Shown: positions 41,211 through 50,923 of the stretch, in pieces
How positions within the stretch are numbered: the stretch's first letter is position 1
Layout: each line of letters begins with the position of its first letter
Assembly (NCBI GenBank): GCA_964584595.1
Contig: CAZPAM010000003.1
Location: 1-64,000 of the forward strand
DNA from: Scalindua sp964584595
GTDB lineage: Bacteria; Planctomycetota; Brocadiia; Brocadiales; Scalinduaceae
Length of the DNA: 64,000 bases
Direction: 5' to 3'
The notes under the pieces: model-generated
Databases searched by the model: none
The model's input: only the letters and a program-made list of their open reading frames with translations
What the model was told of the DNA's origin: nothing
Program-made: the position numbers and the translations under genes

Positions 41211-42416
41211 TTATCGTTTTCGTGAAGATCCACTATTTTTAATATATCGATTTATTATTTGAATAATATCACAGGTTTTTTTCTCTTTATTGAAGCCTAT
41301 GATTTTTCTTTCCCTTATTACACTTGCAGGAGAATCAGATGCGTGTACTGCGTTTCTAAGTATGTCCAGCCCATAAAACCGCCTGATACTGGAGTACTTT
41401 GCTTTTTTCGGGTCAGTGGCGCCCAGAAGTTCCCGGATAGTCTTGATCGTGTTTATACCCTGATATAATAAAGCGAGGCATATAGTATGCTTCCCGTCAC
41501 TCTTCTTGGTTTCAGCAAATGCTGATGGTGCGGTGCCTGTCATATACTGCAGTATATTGCCGAATTCGCCTTCAACTGTGGGTTCCTTGAGTTGATCTGC
41601 CATTTTGTTTAAGATGGTATCGTTCAGTTCAAATGAAAAATCTTTCTGGTTTAATGATGCTCTCAAGTTTTCAACCAGTTTCGGTTTAAACTTATCATCG
41701 AAGCTGCTATTGAAGAAGCCTTTCACCGGCCCATAGAATTCTTGTGCCTGTTTAGTGCTCATGTCAAGAAGCTTTGCTCCGACCATATAAAAGCCGGTCC
41801 TTGCGATCATATCTATTATATTCCCTGAACGAGGGTCATGCTTTTCAAAAGGTTTCAGGATTATGAGTGAAGTTTCAGGCTTTTTGTTTTTAGGAAATTT
41901 TACGGCTTTTTCCAGGATACCTCCATCACTTAATGAATATTTTGCGAATAACTTAAGCTGCTTAATATTAGTGGCTCTGTCTGCAGAGGTAAGGACTGCA
42001 GGCTCAAAATAATCAACTTTTCCATCTGCGGATACTATACTGTCACCATAGGTACCCCTGATGGTATTTCCTCTTAACGGGTCAGATGCTGACCCAATCA
42101 CGTTATTATGGAGAACATCAACCGCATTCTTGCCTTCAAAGAGGAGGAGCATGGCACGGTTTGCCATACCAAGCTTATTCTTCTTTCTCAGCATGCTGTT
42201 TACATAATCTGTCATTGCCTTTTTCCACACGGCTTTCATCTTCTGCGTCTCGATAGTTTTTATATATTCATCCAGGAACTTGTCGCTGGGAGTGTACATT
42301 CTCGCGCCCACAAGCTCCAGGTCAGATAAAGATAAAAGCCTGCTGATTATACCTCCCGTTCTGCTCTTTAATAAGCTATACGGTGTTATTAATGCGTAAG
42401 TTAACTCCATTTTCAT
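41211..42416 (-). CDS. Tandem nucleoside-diphosphate-kinase protein (first domain degenerate)
   Basis: A 401-residue protein in which I read two NDK folds. Domain 1 (about 4-125) has ALITPYSLLKSRTGGIISRL, then MLLLFEGKNAVDVL and GNTIRGTYGDSI, but lacks the catalytic Lys (T in ITP) and the RNxxHGSD histidine. Domain 2 has SLIILKPFEKHDPRSGNIID, an insertion of about 50 residues, then LALLYQGINTIKTIRELLGA, YGLDILRNAVHASDSP; His358 matches the phosphorylated histidine and the Lys of LKP is kept. NDK transfers phosphate between nucleoside tri- and diphosphates; normal enzymes are about 140 residues and one domain. ATG 42416 is chosen because AAGGAAGG lies 11 bases upstream; a TTG at 42425 is too close to it. 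Activity is inferred. Confidence 0.8.
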   Translation of the reverse strand: MKMELTYALITPYSLLKSRTGGIISRLLSLSDLELVGARMYTPSDKFLDEYIKTIETQKMKAVWKKAMTDYVNSMLRKKNKLGMANRAMLLLFEGKNAVDVLHNNVIGSASDPLRGNTIRGTYGDSIVSADGKVDYFEPAVLTSADRATNIKQLKLFAKYSLSDGGILEKAVKFPKNKKPETSLIILKPFEKHDPRSGNIIDMIARTGFYMVGAKLLDMSTKQAQEFYGPVKGFFNSSFDDKFKPKLVENLRASLNQKDFSFELNDTILNKMADQLKEPTVEGEFGNILQYMTGTAPSAFAETKKSDGKHTICLALLYQGINTIKTIRELLGATDPKKAKYSSIRRFYGLDILRNAVHASDSPASVIRERKIIGFNKEKKTCDIIQIINRYIKNSGSSRKR

Positions 42417-42568
42417 TTTTACCAATACCTTCCTTAAATTTATTTTATCGGGATTTCAAAATTACCTTAAAATGTGTGATTAAAAGCAGGGGCGTTTGAA
42501 GGATGAATGCCGAAGCCACCTGACTGTAAACATACAACTTTTTTGCTGCTAATACCTGAGTCCAACAT

Positions 42569-45500
42569 TTATACGCTTTGTGAGACCAGGCTGTCTTCTC
42601 CAACAAGATTCTTTATTTCACTTAGTACACTTTCGTTTAAAGAGACAGAAAACCTGTCGGATGTCTTGATCGTTACCGCTTTTTCACCCGGTATTTCAAA
42701 CTTTATTAATACAGGAGAAGATCCTTTATTTGCTGACAGAATCTCCTTTAAACGGGCGAGAATTTCATCGTTAATCTGCGAATATTCGAGGCGTATTATA
42801 GCATTCCTGGGTGATTTTTTCTCTACTATTTTTTCCATATCTTCCGGAGTGATTATTTCTGTAACCCTGATAGACGGCTCGGTATCTCTAAAACTGACTT
42901 TTCCCTTAATAAAAACCACTTCATCGGGATGAAGCAGGTCATTGAGGACTGTCAGCTTTTTCTCGAATATTACGCACTTTGCTATTCCATCCAGGTCTTC
43001 GATTGTAAAATATGCAATCGGTTTGCCTTTTTTTGTGGTTGTGCGGTTAATGCTGTCAATTATTCCGCCAATCAAGACTTCAGCATCTTCAAGTTTCTCC
43101 GGTAGATCTCCGATTGAAGCATCTGAATATTGCTCTATTGCCTCTTTGTACCTTTTTAATGGGTGAGAACTGACATAGAGCCCCAATGCCTCCTTTTCTG
43201 CCTTAAGCAGCTGCTTCTCAGACCACTTTTCAGTCTCGGGTAATTGTTGATGAGAATTTGAATTTGTTGTATTGTCCTGTGCGCCAAACAGGTTCATCTG
43301 CCCCATGCGGCGGTCTCTGTTTGATTTAGCTCCGATTTGCAGCAGTATATCTATTCCTTCAAAGAATTGAGCCCTGTATCCAGGCAAGGAGTCAAAGCAA
43401 CCTGATTTTATAAGGCTCTCCATCACCTGCTTATTCACCAGGCGCAGGTCTACACGTTCACAGAAGTCAAATGCTGAAGTAAATTCACCCTCACTCTTTC
43501 TTGACGCAATGATAGACTCTATTGCCTTCTCACCTACATTCTTTATTGCCCCAAGGCCAAACCTTACTTTCTTATCTGATACTATTGTAAAGTCTGAAAA
43601 GCTTTCGTTTACGCACGGCGGTAATAATTCAATACCCATTCTGTTGCATTCATGCATATAGTCTACAATCTTTGCGTTGTTTTGTTTCTCACACGTCATC
43701 TGAGCTGACATGTACTGCGTAGGATAGTTTGCTTTTAAATAAGCAGTCTGATAGCAGACCATGGCATAAGCGGCAGAGTGAGATTTATTAAATCCATAGC
43801 CTGCGAAGTGTTCCATCAGTTCGAAGATCTTTTTGGCAGTATTTCTTGGAATGTCGTTCTTCACAGACCCCTCAATAAATTGGTCTTTGAATTTTGCCAT
43901 AACCTCCGGCTTCTTCTTTCCCATAGCCTTCCTTAAGTTATCGGCTTCATTCAGGGTAAAGCCTCCCAGCCTGTTGGCGATGCGCATTACCTGTTCCTGG
44001 TATACCATCAATCCATATGTTTCCTTGAGTAATGGTTCGAGTTTTGGATGAAGATAGGAAACTTCTTCTTTGCCGTGCCTGCAGTTTATAAATGTGTCTA
44101 CCATTCCACTCTGCAATGGCCCCGGTCTGTATAATGCTACCAGGGGTAATATATATTCAAATTTGTCAGGTTTGAGCTTTACCAGCAGATCCCTGAAGCC
44201 TCTGCTTGTCTCTACCTGGAAGACACCTTTAACGTCGCCTCTTGACAACAATTCATAAGTCTTCTTGTCATCCAGCGGGATATTGTCGATATCGATCTCC
44301 TTGCCTGTTGTTGCTTTTATCAATTGCCTTGCCTTGTCAATAACAGTGAACTTCCTCACACCAAGGAAATCAGCCTTTAACAGGCCGATCTTCACAACAA
44401 GGGTTTCGCCGTCGTATTGTGTAATTACGATATCCTTGTTCTTTGCCAGCGGGATGTAGTTGGTTAATGGTTCATCGGAGACGACCACGCCTGCCGCGTG
44501 TGTAGATGCGTGTCTGCGCAGCCCTTCGAGCTTTGAAGAAATATTGAAGAGCTCCTGGATCTGCTTCTCGTTCTTATGCATGGCCTGTAATTCAGGTTCC
44601 TGCTCAAGAGCGTCCTTTAATGTAATGCCCAGAGTAGGGGGGATCAATTTTGCAACTTTGTTAACGACAGGTAATGGTATGTCCATTACTCTGCCGACAT
44701 CCCTGACAACCGCCTTGGCCTTCATAGTACCGAAGGTGATAATCTGAGCTACATTGTTGTCACCTCCATATCGGTTTCGTACATATTGAATTATCTTGTC
44801 TCTGCCCTCGGCACAGAAATCAATATCAAGATCAGGCATGGAAAGCCTTTCGGAATTCAGGAATCTTTCAAACAGTAAATCATACTTTATAGGGTCGATG
44901 TTAGTGATTCCGAGTAAATAGGCTACGAGACTGCCAGCGCCAGAACCACGTGCAATTGCAGGTATATGCTCTTTTCTTGCAAAATCAATGAAGTCCCATA
45001 CGATCAGAAAATAGTCAACAAAATTAGTCTCTTCTATTACTCTCAGTTCATGGTCTAATCTCTCGTTTATTACATCATCAAGCTTTTTGTATATTTCTAA
45101 TGCACCGTGTTTGCAGAGCTCTCTCAGGAGTTGTTTATGGGTCATACCCGGTTTGTAACATATAGTATCTTCCTTCGGGTGAAACCTGGGAAGGTGCATT
45201 GTGTCAAGGTCCAGCTCAACGCTGCATCTATCGGAGATTAATGATGTATTCATTAATGCATCGGGCATATCTTTAAAGACGGCTTCCATTTCTTCCTGAG
45301 ACTTGAAGTAGAATTCATTTGTGCTCATGCGCATTCTCTTGGTGTCATTTATTAACTTTCCCGTGTTTATGCACAGGAGGGCATCATGGGCATAATAATC
45401 ATCAGGATCTATATAGTGTATGTCATTTGTAGCTACAGTTTTCAATCCCAGCTCCTGACTGATTCTTACTGCCATATTCACCAACTCATCCTGCCGTTCA

Positions 45501-46048
45501 ATCTTATTGTCCTGCAGTTCCAGATAGAAGTTGTCAGTACCGAAGATGTCTTTGTATTGAGCAGCAGAATTCAGGGCCTTGTCATAATCATTATTCAACA
45601 GGTTTTGATTTATTTCTGACTTCATACATCCACTCAGAGCGATTATTCCTTTTGAATACTCATTTAATAACTCTTTGTCTATTCTGGGTTTATAATAAAA
45701 GCCTTCCAGGTATGCAGATGAGGCCAGTTTTAGCAGGTTTCTATATCCTTCATTGTTTTCTGCTAAAAGAGTTAAGTGGTATATGCGTTGTTTTCCATCT
45801 TTACCGGCTTCTTTTGTAAACCTGCTTTCCTGGGAGACATATGATTCAAAACCAAGTATAGGTTTTATATCATTCTGCCTTGCATATTCGTAAAACCCGA
45901 TTGCTCCAAACATGTTGCCATGGTCTGTCAGCGCCAGGCTTTTCATATTTAAAGCCTTAGTTTTGTCAACAAGGTCATTAATCCTGCATGCGCCGTCTAG
46001 CAGGCTGTAATCGCTATGAACATGTAAATGGACAAAATCATTTTTCAT
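42569..46048 (-). CDS. dnaE: DNA polymerase III alpha subunit
   Basis: An 1159-residue replicative polymerase, nearly the length of E. coli DnaE. The N-terminal PHP domain opens FVHLHVHSDYSLLDGACRIN. The palm has the catalytic acid motif MPDLDIDFCAEGRD (about 400) and a third Asp further on, with GRGSGAGSLVAYLLGI just before. The fingers carry VYQEQVMRIANRLGGF and FAGYGFNKSHSAAYA. Near the C-terminus are a helix-hairpin-helix/OB region (VLIGGIIDSINRTTTKKGKP) and a tau-binding tail ending DSLVSQSV. Its start is 2 bases after the stop of the NtrC-type regulator gene, so replication and signalling genes share a transcript here. Confidence 0.98.
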   Translation of the reverse strand: MKNDFVHLHVHSDYSLLDGACRINDLVDKTKALNMKSLALTDHGNMFGAIGFYEYARQNDIKPILGFESYVSQESRFTKEAGKDGKQRIYHLTLLAENNEGYRNLLKLASSAYLEGFYYKPRIDKELLNEYSKGIIALSGCMKSEINQNLLNNDYDKALNSAAQYKDIFGTDNFYLELQDNKIERQDELVNMAVRISQELGLKTVATNDIHYIDPDDYYAHDALLCINTGKLINDTKRMRMSTNEFYFKSQEEMEAVFKDMPDALMNTSLISDRCSVELDLDTMHLPRFHPKEDTICYKPGMTHKQLLRELCKHGALEIYKKLDDVINERLDHELRVIEETNFVDYFLIVWDFIDFARKEHIPAIARGSGAGSLVAYLLGITNIDPIKYDLLFERFLNSERLSMPDLDIDFCAEGRDKIIQYVRNRYGGDNNVAQIITFGTMKAKAVVRDVGRVMDIPLPVVNKVAKLIPPTLGITLKDALEQEPELQAMHKNEKQIQELFNISSKLEGLRRHASTHAAGVVVSDEPLTNYIPLAKNKDIVITQYDGETLVVKIGLLKADFLGVRKFTVIDKARQLIKATTGKEIDIDNIPLDDKKTYELLSRGDVKGVFQVETSRGFRDLLVKLKPDKFEYILPLVALYRPGPLQSGMVDTFINCRHGKEEVSYLHPKLEPLLKETYGLMVYQEQVMRIANRLGGFTLNEADNLRKAMGKKKPEVMAKFKDQFIEGSVKNDIPRNTAKKIFELMEHFAGYGFNKSHSAAYAMVCYQTAYLKANYPTQYMSAQMTCEKQNNAKIVDYMHECNRMGIELLPPCVNESFSDFTIVSDKKVRFGLGAIKNVGEKAIESIIASRKSEGEFTSAFDFCERVDLRLVNKQVMESLIKSGCFDSLPGYRAQFFEGIDILLQIGAKSNRDRRMGQMNLFGAQDNTTNSNSHQQLPETEKWSEKQLLKAEKEALGLYVSSHPLKRYKEAIEQYSDASIGDLPEKLEDAEVLIGGIIDSINRTTTKKGKPIAYFTIEDLDGIAKCVIFEKKLTVLNDLLHPDEVVFIKGKVSFRDTEPSIRVTEIITPEDMEKIVEKKSPRNAIIRLEYSQINDEILARLKEILSANKGSSPVLIKFEIPGEKAVTIKTSDRFSVSLNESVLSEIKNLVGEDSLVSQSV

Positions 46049-46050
46049 AT

Positions 46051-47415
46051 TTATTTCATATCCAGTTCTTTGATCTTTTGTTGCAGGCTTTGCCTGTGCA
46101 TACCAAGAGCTTCAGCCGTTTTGCTTATATTACCATTGTTTTCTTCCAGTTTCCTGCTTACAAAGTCCCTTTCGAAGGCTTCCACAGCTATTTTCTTTGC
46201 GTCCCTGAAAGGTAAATTGTAATCTAAGTTATTATAACTATTTGAATTTCTAATTTCTTCAGGAAAATCATCAACTCCAAGAGTTTCTGCGCCAGCCATT
46301 ACTACTGCGCTTTCTATCACATTCTGCAACTCTCTGACATTTCCAGGCCAATAATATTTAGTAAAGAGTTTTATTGCCTCACTTGATATGGATTTTACGC
46401 GTTTTTTGTGTTTCTTGGTGAAGTATTTTATGAAATTTTCTGTCAGTATTATAATGTCTTCTTTGCGATTTCTCAATGGTGGAAGTAAGATTTCAACAAC
46501 CTTCAGCCTGTAGTACAGATCGTCTCTGAAATTATCATCTTTAATTTCTTTAAGTAAATCTTTATGAGTTGCGCTTATCAGTCTGACATCAACACGAAGA
46601 GTTTCAGTACCTCCTAATCTTTCGAAACTCTGTTCCTGTAGAACCCGTAATACTTTCGATTGTGTATTTGGACTCATATCTCCAATTTCATCAAGAAATA
46701 TAGTACCCTTATCAGCCAGCTCAAATTTGCCCAGACGCCTTTCTGTGGCACCAGTGAAGGCGCCTTTTTCATGCCCGAATAATTCACTTTCGATTAATGT
46801 CTCCGGCAAGGCTGCGCAATTCATAACTATCATGGGATTATCTTTGCGAGTACTTTTTTTATGGATTTCTTTAGCCACCAGTTCTTTTCCACTTCCACTT
46901 TCACCCTGAATTAATACTGTTACGTCAGATGGCCCTACTTTTTCTATCTTATTAAAGACGTGTTTCATTACCTGGCTTTTGGCCAATATTTCTCCCATCG
47001 ATTCCAGTCTGTCAATCTCGGAGCGCAGCCTGGCATTTTCTTCCTCAAGAGAGAGTTTTTCGAAGGCATGTTGGGCAATTAGCCTGAGTTCATCTATTTC
47101 GTATGGTTTGGCAATATAATCGTATGCTCCCTTTTTCATGGCATCCACGGCTACTCTTTCAGACCCATAAGCAGTTACTATCACTATCATTGGGGGGTCT
47201 TCATGTTGGTTTATTTCCTCTAATACCTGAATTCCGTTAACCTTTGGCATGTTTATATCGAGAAAGACCAGAGCCGGTTTCTTCGTCTTTATGACCTCCG
47301 AGGCGGAAATACCATCACTGGACTCAATGACTTTGTAACCATCTTTTTCTAAAGCCATTTTCATCCCAAACCTTGCCGCCTTTTCATCATCTACTATTAA
47401 TATTAATTTTTTCAT
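46051..47415 (-). CDS. Sigma-54-dependent response regulator, NtrC family
   Basis: A 454-residue enhancer-binding protein with three domains. The receiver (1-120) has acceptor Asp in VFLDINMPKVNG (about D53) and Lys in YIAKPYE. The AAA+ domain (about 140-375) has Walker A GESGSGKE, the GAFTGA loop that contacts sigma-54, Walker B TIFLDEIGDM and VRLISATHKDL. The C-terminal Fis-type helix-turn-helix is NISKTAEALGMHRQSLQQKI. Its histidine kinase starts 15 bases upstream in the same operon. Phosphorylation should drive ring assembly and open promoters read by RpoN. I see no -24/-12 promoter that I would call with confidence in the window. Confidence 0.96.
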   Translation of the reverse strand: MKKLILIVDDEKAARFGMKMALEKDGYKVIESSDGISASEVIKTKKPALVFLDINMPKVNGIQVLEEINQHEDPPMIVIVTAYGSERVAVDAMKKGAYDYIAKPYEIDELRLIAQHAFEKLSLEEENARLRSEIDRLESMGEILAKSQVMKHVFNKIEKVGPSDVTVLIQGESGSGKELVAKEIHKKSTRKDNPMIVMNCAALPETLIESELFGHEKGAFTGATERRLGKFELADKGTIFLDEIGDMSPNTQSKVLRVLQEQSFERLGGTETLRVDVRLISATHKDLLKEIKDDNFRDDLYYRLKVVEILLPPLRNRKEDIIILTENFIKYFTKKHKKRVKSISSEAIKLFTKYYWPGNVRELQNVIESAVVMAGAETLGVDDFPEEIRNSNSYNNLDYNLPFRDAKKIAVEAFERDFVSRKLEENNGNISKTAEALGMHRQSLQQKIKELDMK

Positions 47416-47430
47416 GGTATACAGAATTGT

Positions 47431-49548
47431 TTAAATATTACTTACCAAGACACCTTCAGAAGATGGAATATTAACTATAAATTTTGTTTTAGAATCCTCA
47501 CTTTCCACATGTATCAAACCTTTTACTTCTTCCAGTTTCTTTTTAACAATAGCCAGCCCAAGGCCTGTACCCATTTGCTTAGTTGTATAGAATGGTTCGA
47601 AAATCTTTGCTATATCTTCCTGAGAGATGCTTGGTCCGCTATTTTCAAAAACAGCTCTGATATAATCATCCTTTTGTTCATAGGTGATTGAGATTGTTAA
47701 ATTTCCTCCCTCTGACATGGCTTGTATGGCATTATGAATAATATTAAAGAATACTTCCGTCAATGATCCTTCATCTGCCAGAATTGAAGGCAGGTCATTT
47801 GGTACATCCAGGTGTATGTCGATGTTATTCATTTTTGCTTCATGCCTTAAAACGACCAGGACCTTATTGATTAAATCACTAATCTTAACGTTTGTTTTGC
47901 TGTCTCCCTGTGGTTTAGCAAATACTAAAAGCTGGTTTACAACTTTTGTCAAACGATCTATTTCTTCTACAATTATTGAAAGGCTTTTCTGTGTCCTGGT
48001 CTTATTTTTAGAATCTTCCTTTAGAACCTGGACTATGGCCTTAATCGAACTCAAGGGGTTCTTTACCTCGTGTGCGACGCTGGTGGATAATCTGCCCAGG
48101 CTGGATAATTTCTCATTTTCATACATTTTTCTTTCCAGCTGCAGTTTTTCCTGTATCAACTCGGCTTTTGCCATTGCTGAACTTATCTGATTTGCAATAA
48201 TCATCAACTGTTCAATGCTGTCGGTTGGTAACCGCATCCTCCTTCTGGGTTTGCCAAGGGTTAACAAGCCTGTCAGCTTTCTGTCTTTAAAGATCGGAAA
48301 CACAAAGTACATCTCTAATCGTTTCATCTCATTTATTATAGAAGCGTCAGTGATTTCGTGCCTGTCCAGAACTACAATTTCACCTTTATCAAAATATTTG
48401 ATTGTGTTTGATATATCATCTCTGGCTACAAGCGTGTTTTCGCCGCCTCCGACAACTTGCGTGCTTCCGCCTTTGAATAGAATCAGGTTAACGTCTTCGA
48501 TAGCAGTTGCCTTTTCGATGGATTCTACAACATTTTCCAGTAAAAGCGACAGGTCAATTAATAAGTCTGTACTAATCTGGTGGCTTAAATCATTTAAAAG
48601 ATACTCACTGTCCGCAATCTTCTTAAAGAACAATCTTCTGATTAAACCCTGGATATTCTCTTTCAGTTTTGGAAACCAGTATACGAGTGCAATAATTAAT
48701 ACTGCTTCTAAAACCTTTGCATTTACTGAATAATTAAATTCGAGATATTTACCTAATTGCCTTATTCCAAAATAATAGAAACATATAACCAGTATTGCCA
48801 GGAACGAATAGAAAACACTTCGCCTGAGAACAAATTCCATGTAATTGTAACGATATACATAATAAGAAAATATAATACTGGGAAAGATGGATGAAAGCAT
48901 AGTCGCCAGTACCATATATTCACCGACATAAGGGAGGGTCCTTCCTTCAAGAAGGACGGTAAATGCAACCAGGAACGTGATAAATATGAGGATCCAGAAG
49001 ATAGAGAAGTGGAATTTCTGTTCCTCTACTTCTTCCACTTTAGCAGAAAGTATGCGGGAAATAACGGCAGATGCAAATATAGAAAACAGCAGCCATATGA
49101 TAAAAGGTTTTACAAAAGGTGACACACTCGTCAGGACATGAGCTTCTTCAAAGGATATTATCCTGACTGCCGTAAGCGTAAGTGGAATGACCGGAAGGTA
49201 AATTATGGTAATTATGATTACCATAGTCTTCTTCTTGATCTTCCGGCCGCTTTCTAAAAGAAATAATATAGCAGTGTGCAAAAGTAAACTTGGCATTACG
49301 CCCATTCCCATGTATGCAAAATCACTTGATAGCTGATTAATAATAGGAATGTTTTTTCCAAAGAGCATTATGCTGAAAAGCGAAATAGCATTACCATAAT
49401 GCCATGCTGCCACACTGATCACGAGGAATAAAAAGACAAGCTCACTTCCTTTCTTATTTTTCCTCTGGACTATAAAAATTGAAAGTACTGTGTGAAGGAT
49501 TGAACCAAGAATGAAGCCTATTAGTGCTACTATTTCGATAAAAGTCAT
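47431..49548 (-). CDS. Membrane sensor histidine kinase (PrsK/AtoS-like)
   Basis: A 705-residue kinase. About seven to eight hydrophobic segments fill residues 1-300, like the N-terminal sensor of PrsK kinases found with exosortase/exopolysaccharide loci. A GAF-like domain (about 320-460) follows, then the HisKA domain with the phospho-histidine in STSVAHEVKNPLSSIKAIVQ (about 480) and the ATPase domain with N box FFNIIHNAIQAM, IAKIFEPFYTTKQMGTGLGL (F and G boxes). It pairs with the NtrC-type regulator directly downstream. Its proximity to the glycan genes at 49.6-64 kb makes control of surface polysaccharide plausible, but this is inference; no exosortase gene is in the window. Confidence 0.93.
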   Translation of the reverse strand: MTFIEIVALIGFILGSILHTVLSIFIVQRKNKKGSELVFLFLVISVAAWHYGNAISLFSIMLFGKNIPIINQLSSDFAYMGMGVMPSLLLHTAILFLLESGRKIKKKTMVIIITIIYLPVIPLTLTAVRIISFEEAHVLTSVSPFVKPFIIWLLFSIFASAVISRILSAKVEEVEEQKFHFSIFWILIFITFLVAFTVLLEGRTLPYVGEYMVLATMLSSIFPSIIFSYYVYRYNYMEFVLRRSVFYSFLAILVICFYYFGIRQLGKYLEFNYSVNAKVLEAVLIIALVYWFPKLKENIQGLIRRLFFKKIADSEYLLNDLSHQISTDLLIDLSLLLENVVESIEKATAIEDVNLILFKGGSTQVVGGGENTLVARDDISNTIKYFDKGEIVVLDRHEITDASIINEMKRLEMYFVFPIFKDRKLTGLLTLGKPRRRMRLPTDSIEQLMIIANQISSAMAKAELIQEKLQLERKMYENEKLSSLGRLSTSVAHEVKNPLSSIKAIVQVLKEDSKNKTRTQKSLSIIVEEIDRLTKVVNQLLVFAKPQGDSKTNVKISDLINKVLVVLRHEAKMNNIDIHLDVPNDLPSILADEGSLTEVFFNIIHNAIQAMSEGGNLTISITYEQKDDYIRAVFENSGPSISQEDIAKIFEPFYTTKQMGTGLGLAIVKKKLEEVKGLIHVESEDSKTKFIVNIPSSEGVLVSNI

Positions 49549-49644
49549 AGCTTAAAATGTATAGGATTTTCCTTATATTATTAACAACTAAATTCACTGT
49601 CAACAGTAAAAAGAGACGTATATATGTGGAGTATTTTGCTTATA

Positions 49645-50667
49645 TCATATATATAGATAATCATTTGTCTTACAAACATGACATACTGTTTTTGTGTTAT
49701 TATTGCGCCCGAGGACCTCTTTGCGTGCCGCTATATATTTCTGATTGTTCCATATATTTTTAAAAGAATCTTCCTTAATATTGCCAAAAGAATATGTTTC
49801 ACTATAAACGGAACAACATGGTAAAATGCAACCATCCCAGTTGATTACGGTTTCTTTCCACAACAGATCACAATTAAATCTATTCTTTGGTTTCTTTTCT
49901 GTCATATTAAAAGTGTTATATTCCGGGTTATCAGGCAGCCATTTTGAATCACGCTCAAGAGATTTTTCAGCGGTTTCAAATATTTCTTTGCCCATATCGG
50001 TACGTATCTTATTGATAGTCAGCTTAATGCCTATCTCCTTTGCCATTAACTTTGCAGTATTAATTTCGTGTTCATTGTGGCTGAAGACATGGAAAAGCCA
50101 TATTATCTCAGTGTAGTTATTTCTTAATTGTCTCTTTTTTTTGAGTAAAAGTTTCATATTTGACATAACTCTGTTAAAATCACCATCAATATGATATTTA
50201 GGATAGGTCGAATTGCTTGCGCCATCGCAGGAAATGTATATTTTCTGTAAATTGGCATTGATTAAGGCTTCGGCCTGAGCATCTTCAATAGGAAAACTCA
50301 GATTTGTACTTATTTTAACAGCTATACGATGCTTATTAGCATATTCTGCCATTTTTATAAGTTCTTTGTTGAGCAGAGGCTCTCCCCAATTGTATAGCCT
50401 GATTAAGAGCAGGTTTTTCCCAATTTCATCTATAATCTTTTTGAAATCTGAGAATGATAGCAGGCCCTTACTGGCAGAGGCATCTTTCTGTCCCGTGGGG
50501 CAGAGTGGGCAGTGAAGATTGCAGATATTGCCTGATTCTATCGTAATCTTGGCCGGAAAGTAATAAAGGTGTGTAGAACCTAATATGAACTGAATCTTTT
50601 CCATAATAAGGTTGTATAATTTTCTTGTGCTGTAGATACGAAGATGTTTCCAGAAGTCTTTTAACAT
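49645..50667 (-). CDS. Radical SAM/SPASM-domain protein
   Basis: A 340-residue enzyme. The radical SAM cluster motif is C-x3-C-x2-C in SGNICNLHCPLCPTGQK (about 46-62), followed by LYNWGEPLLNKELIKMAEYA. The C-terminus has the cysteines of a SPASM-type auxiliary cluster (RFNCDLL, WDGCILPCCSVYSETYSFGN, KTVCHVCKTN). SPASM enzymes modify peptides or sugars, including maturation of ribosomally made peptides; this short form next to glycan genes is often found in surface-polymer loci. No precursor peptide is evident nearby. It is transcribed away from the carbamoyltransferase gene. Confidence 0.88.
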   Translation of the reverse strand: MLKDFWKHLRIYSTRKLYNLIMEKIQFILGSTHLYYFPAKITIESGNICNLHCPLCPTGQKDASASKGLLSFSDFKKIIDEIGKNLLLIRLYNWGEPLLNKELIKMAEYANKHRIAVKISTNLSFPIEDAQAEALINANLQKIYISCDGASNSTYPKYHIDGDFNRVMSNMKLLLKKKRQLRNNYTEIIWLFHVFSHNEHEINTAKLMAKEIGIKLTINKIRTDMGKEIFETAEKSLERDSKWLPDNPEYNTFNMTEKKPKNRFNCDLLWKETVINWDGCILPCCSVYSETYSFGNIKEDSFKNIWNNQKYIAARKEVLGRNNNTKTVCHVCKTNDYLYI

Positions 50668-50923
50668 TTTGTCTCAGATATATGTTATGAGTTGATGGCT
50701 AAGCGTTATCGTTTATGCTTGGTGTGTATTTTCAAATACCTCAAAATGAGGATATTTAAGATTATATTATAAATTATCGGTAATATCAAACTAATCGTTA
50801 TTTGAAAGCACAAATAAAAGTGCTTGATTTTATTCTAGCAATGTACATGCATTACGATTATATTATCGCGTTTATTAAATGTGGATTCTTGGAAATCAGT
50901 CATACAGTGTGAAGGGATAGTTT

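Noticed and set aside
49557..49763. 68-codon plus-strand ORF upstream of the histidine kinase
   Set aside because: Most of its second half is antisense to the 3' end of the SPASM radical SAM gene, and it has no ribosome-binding site.
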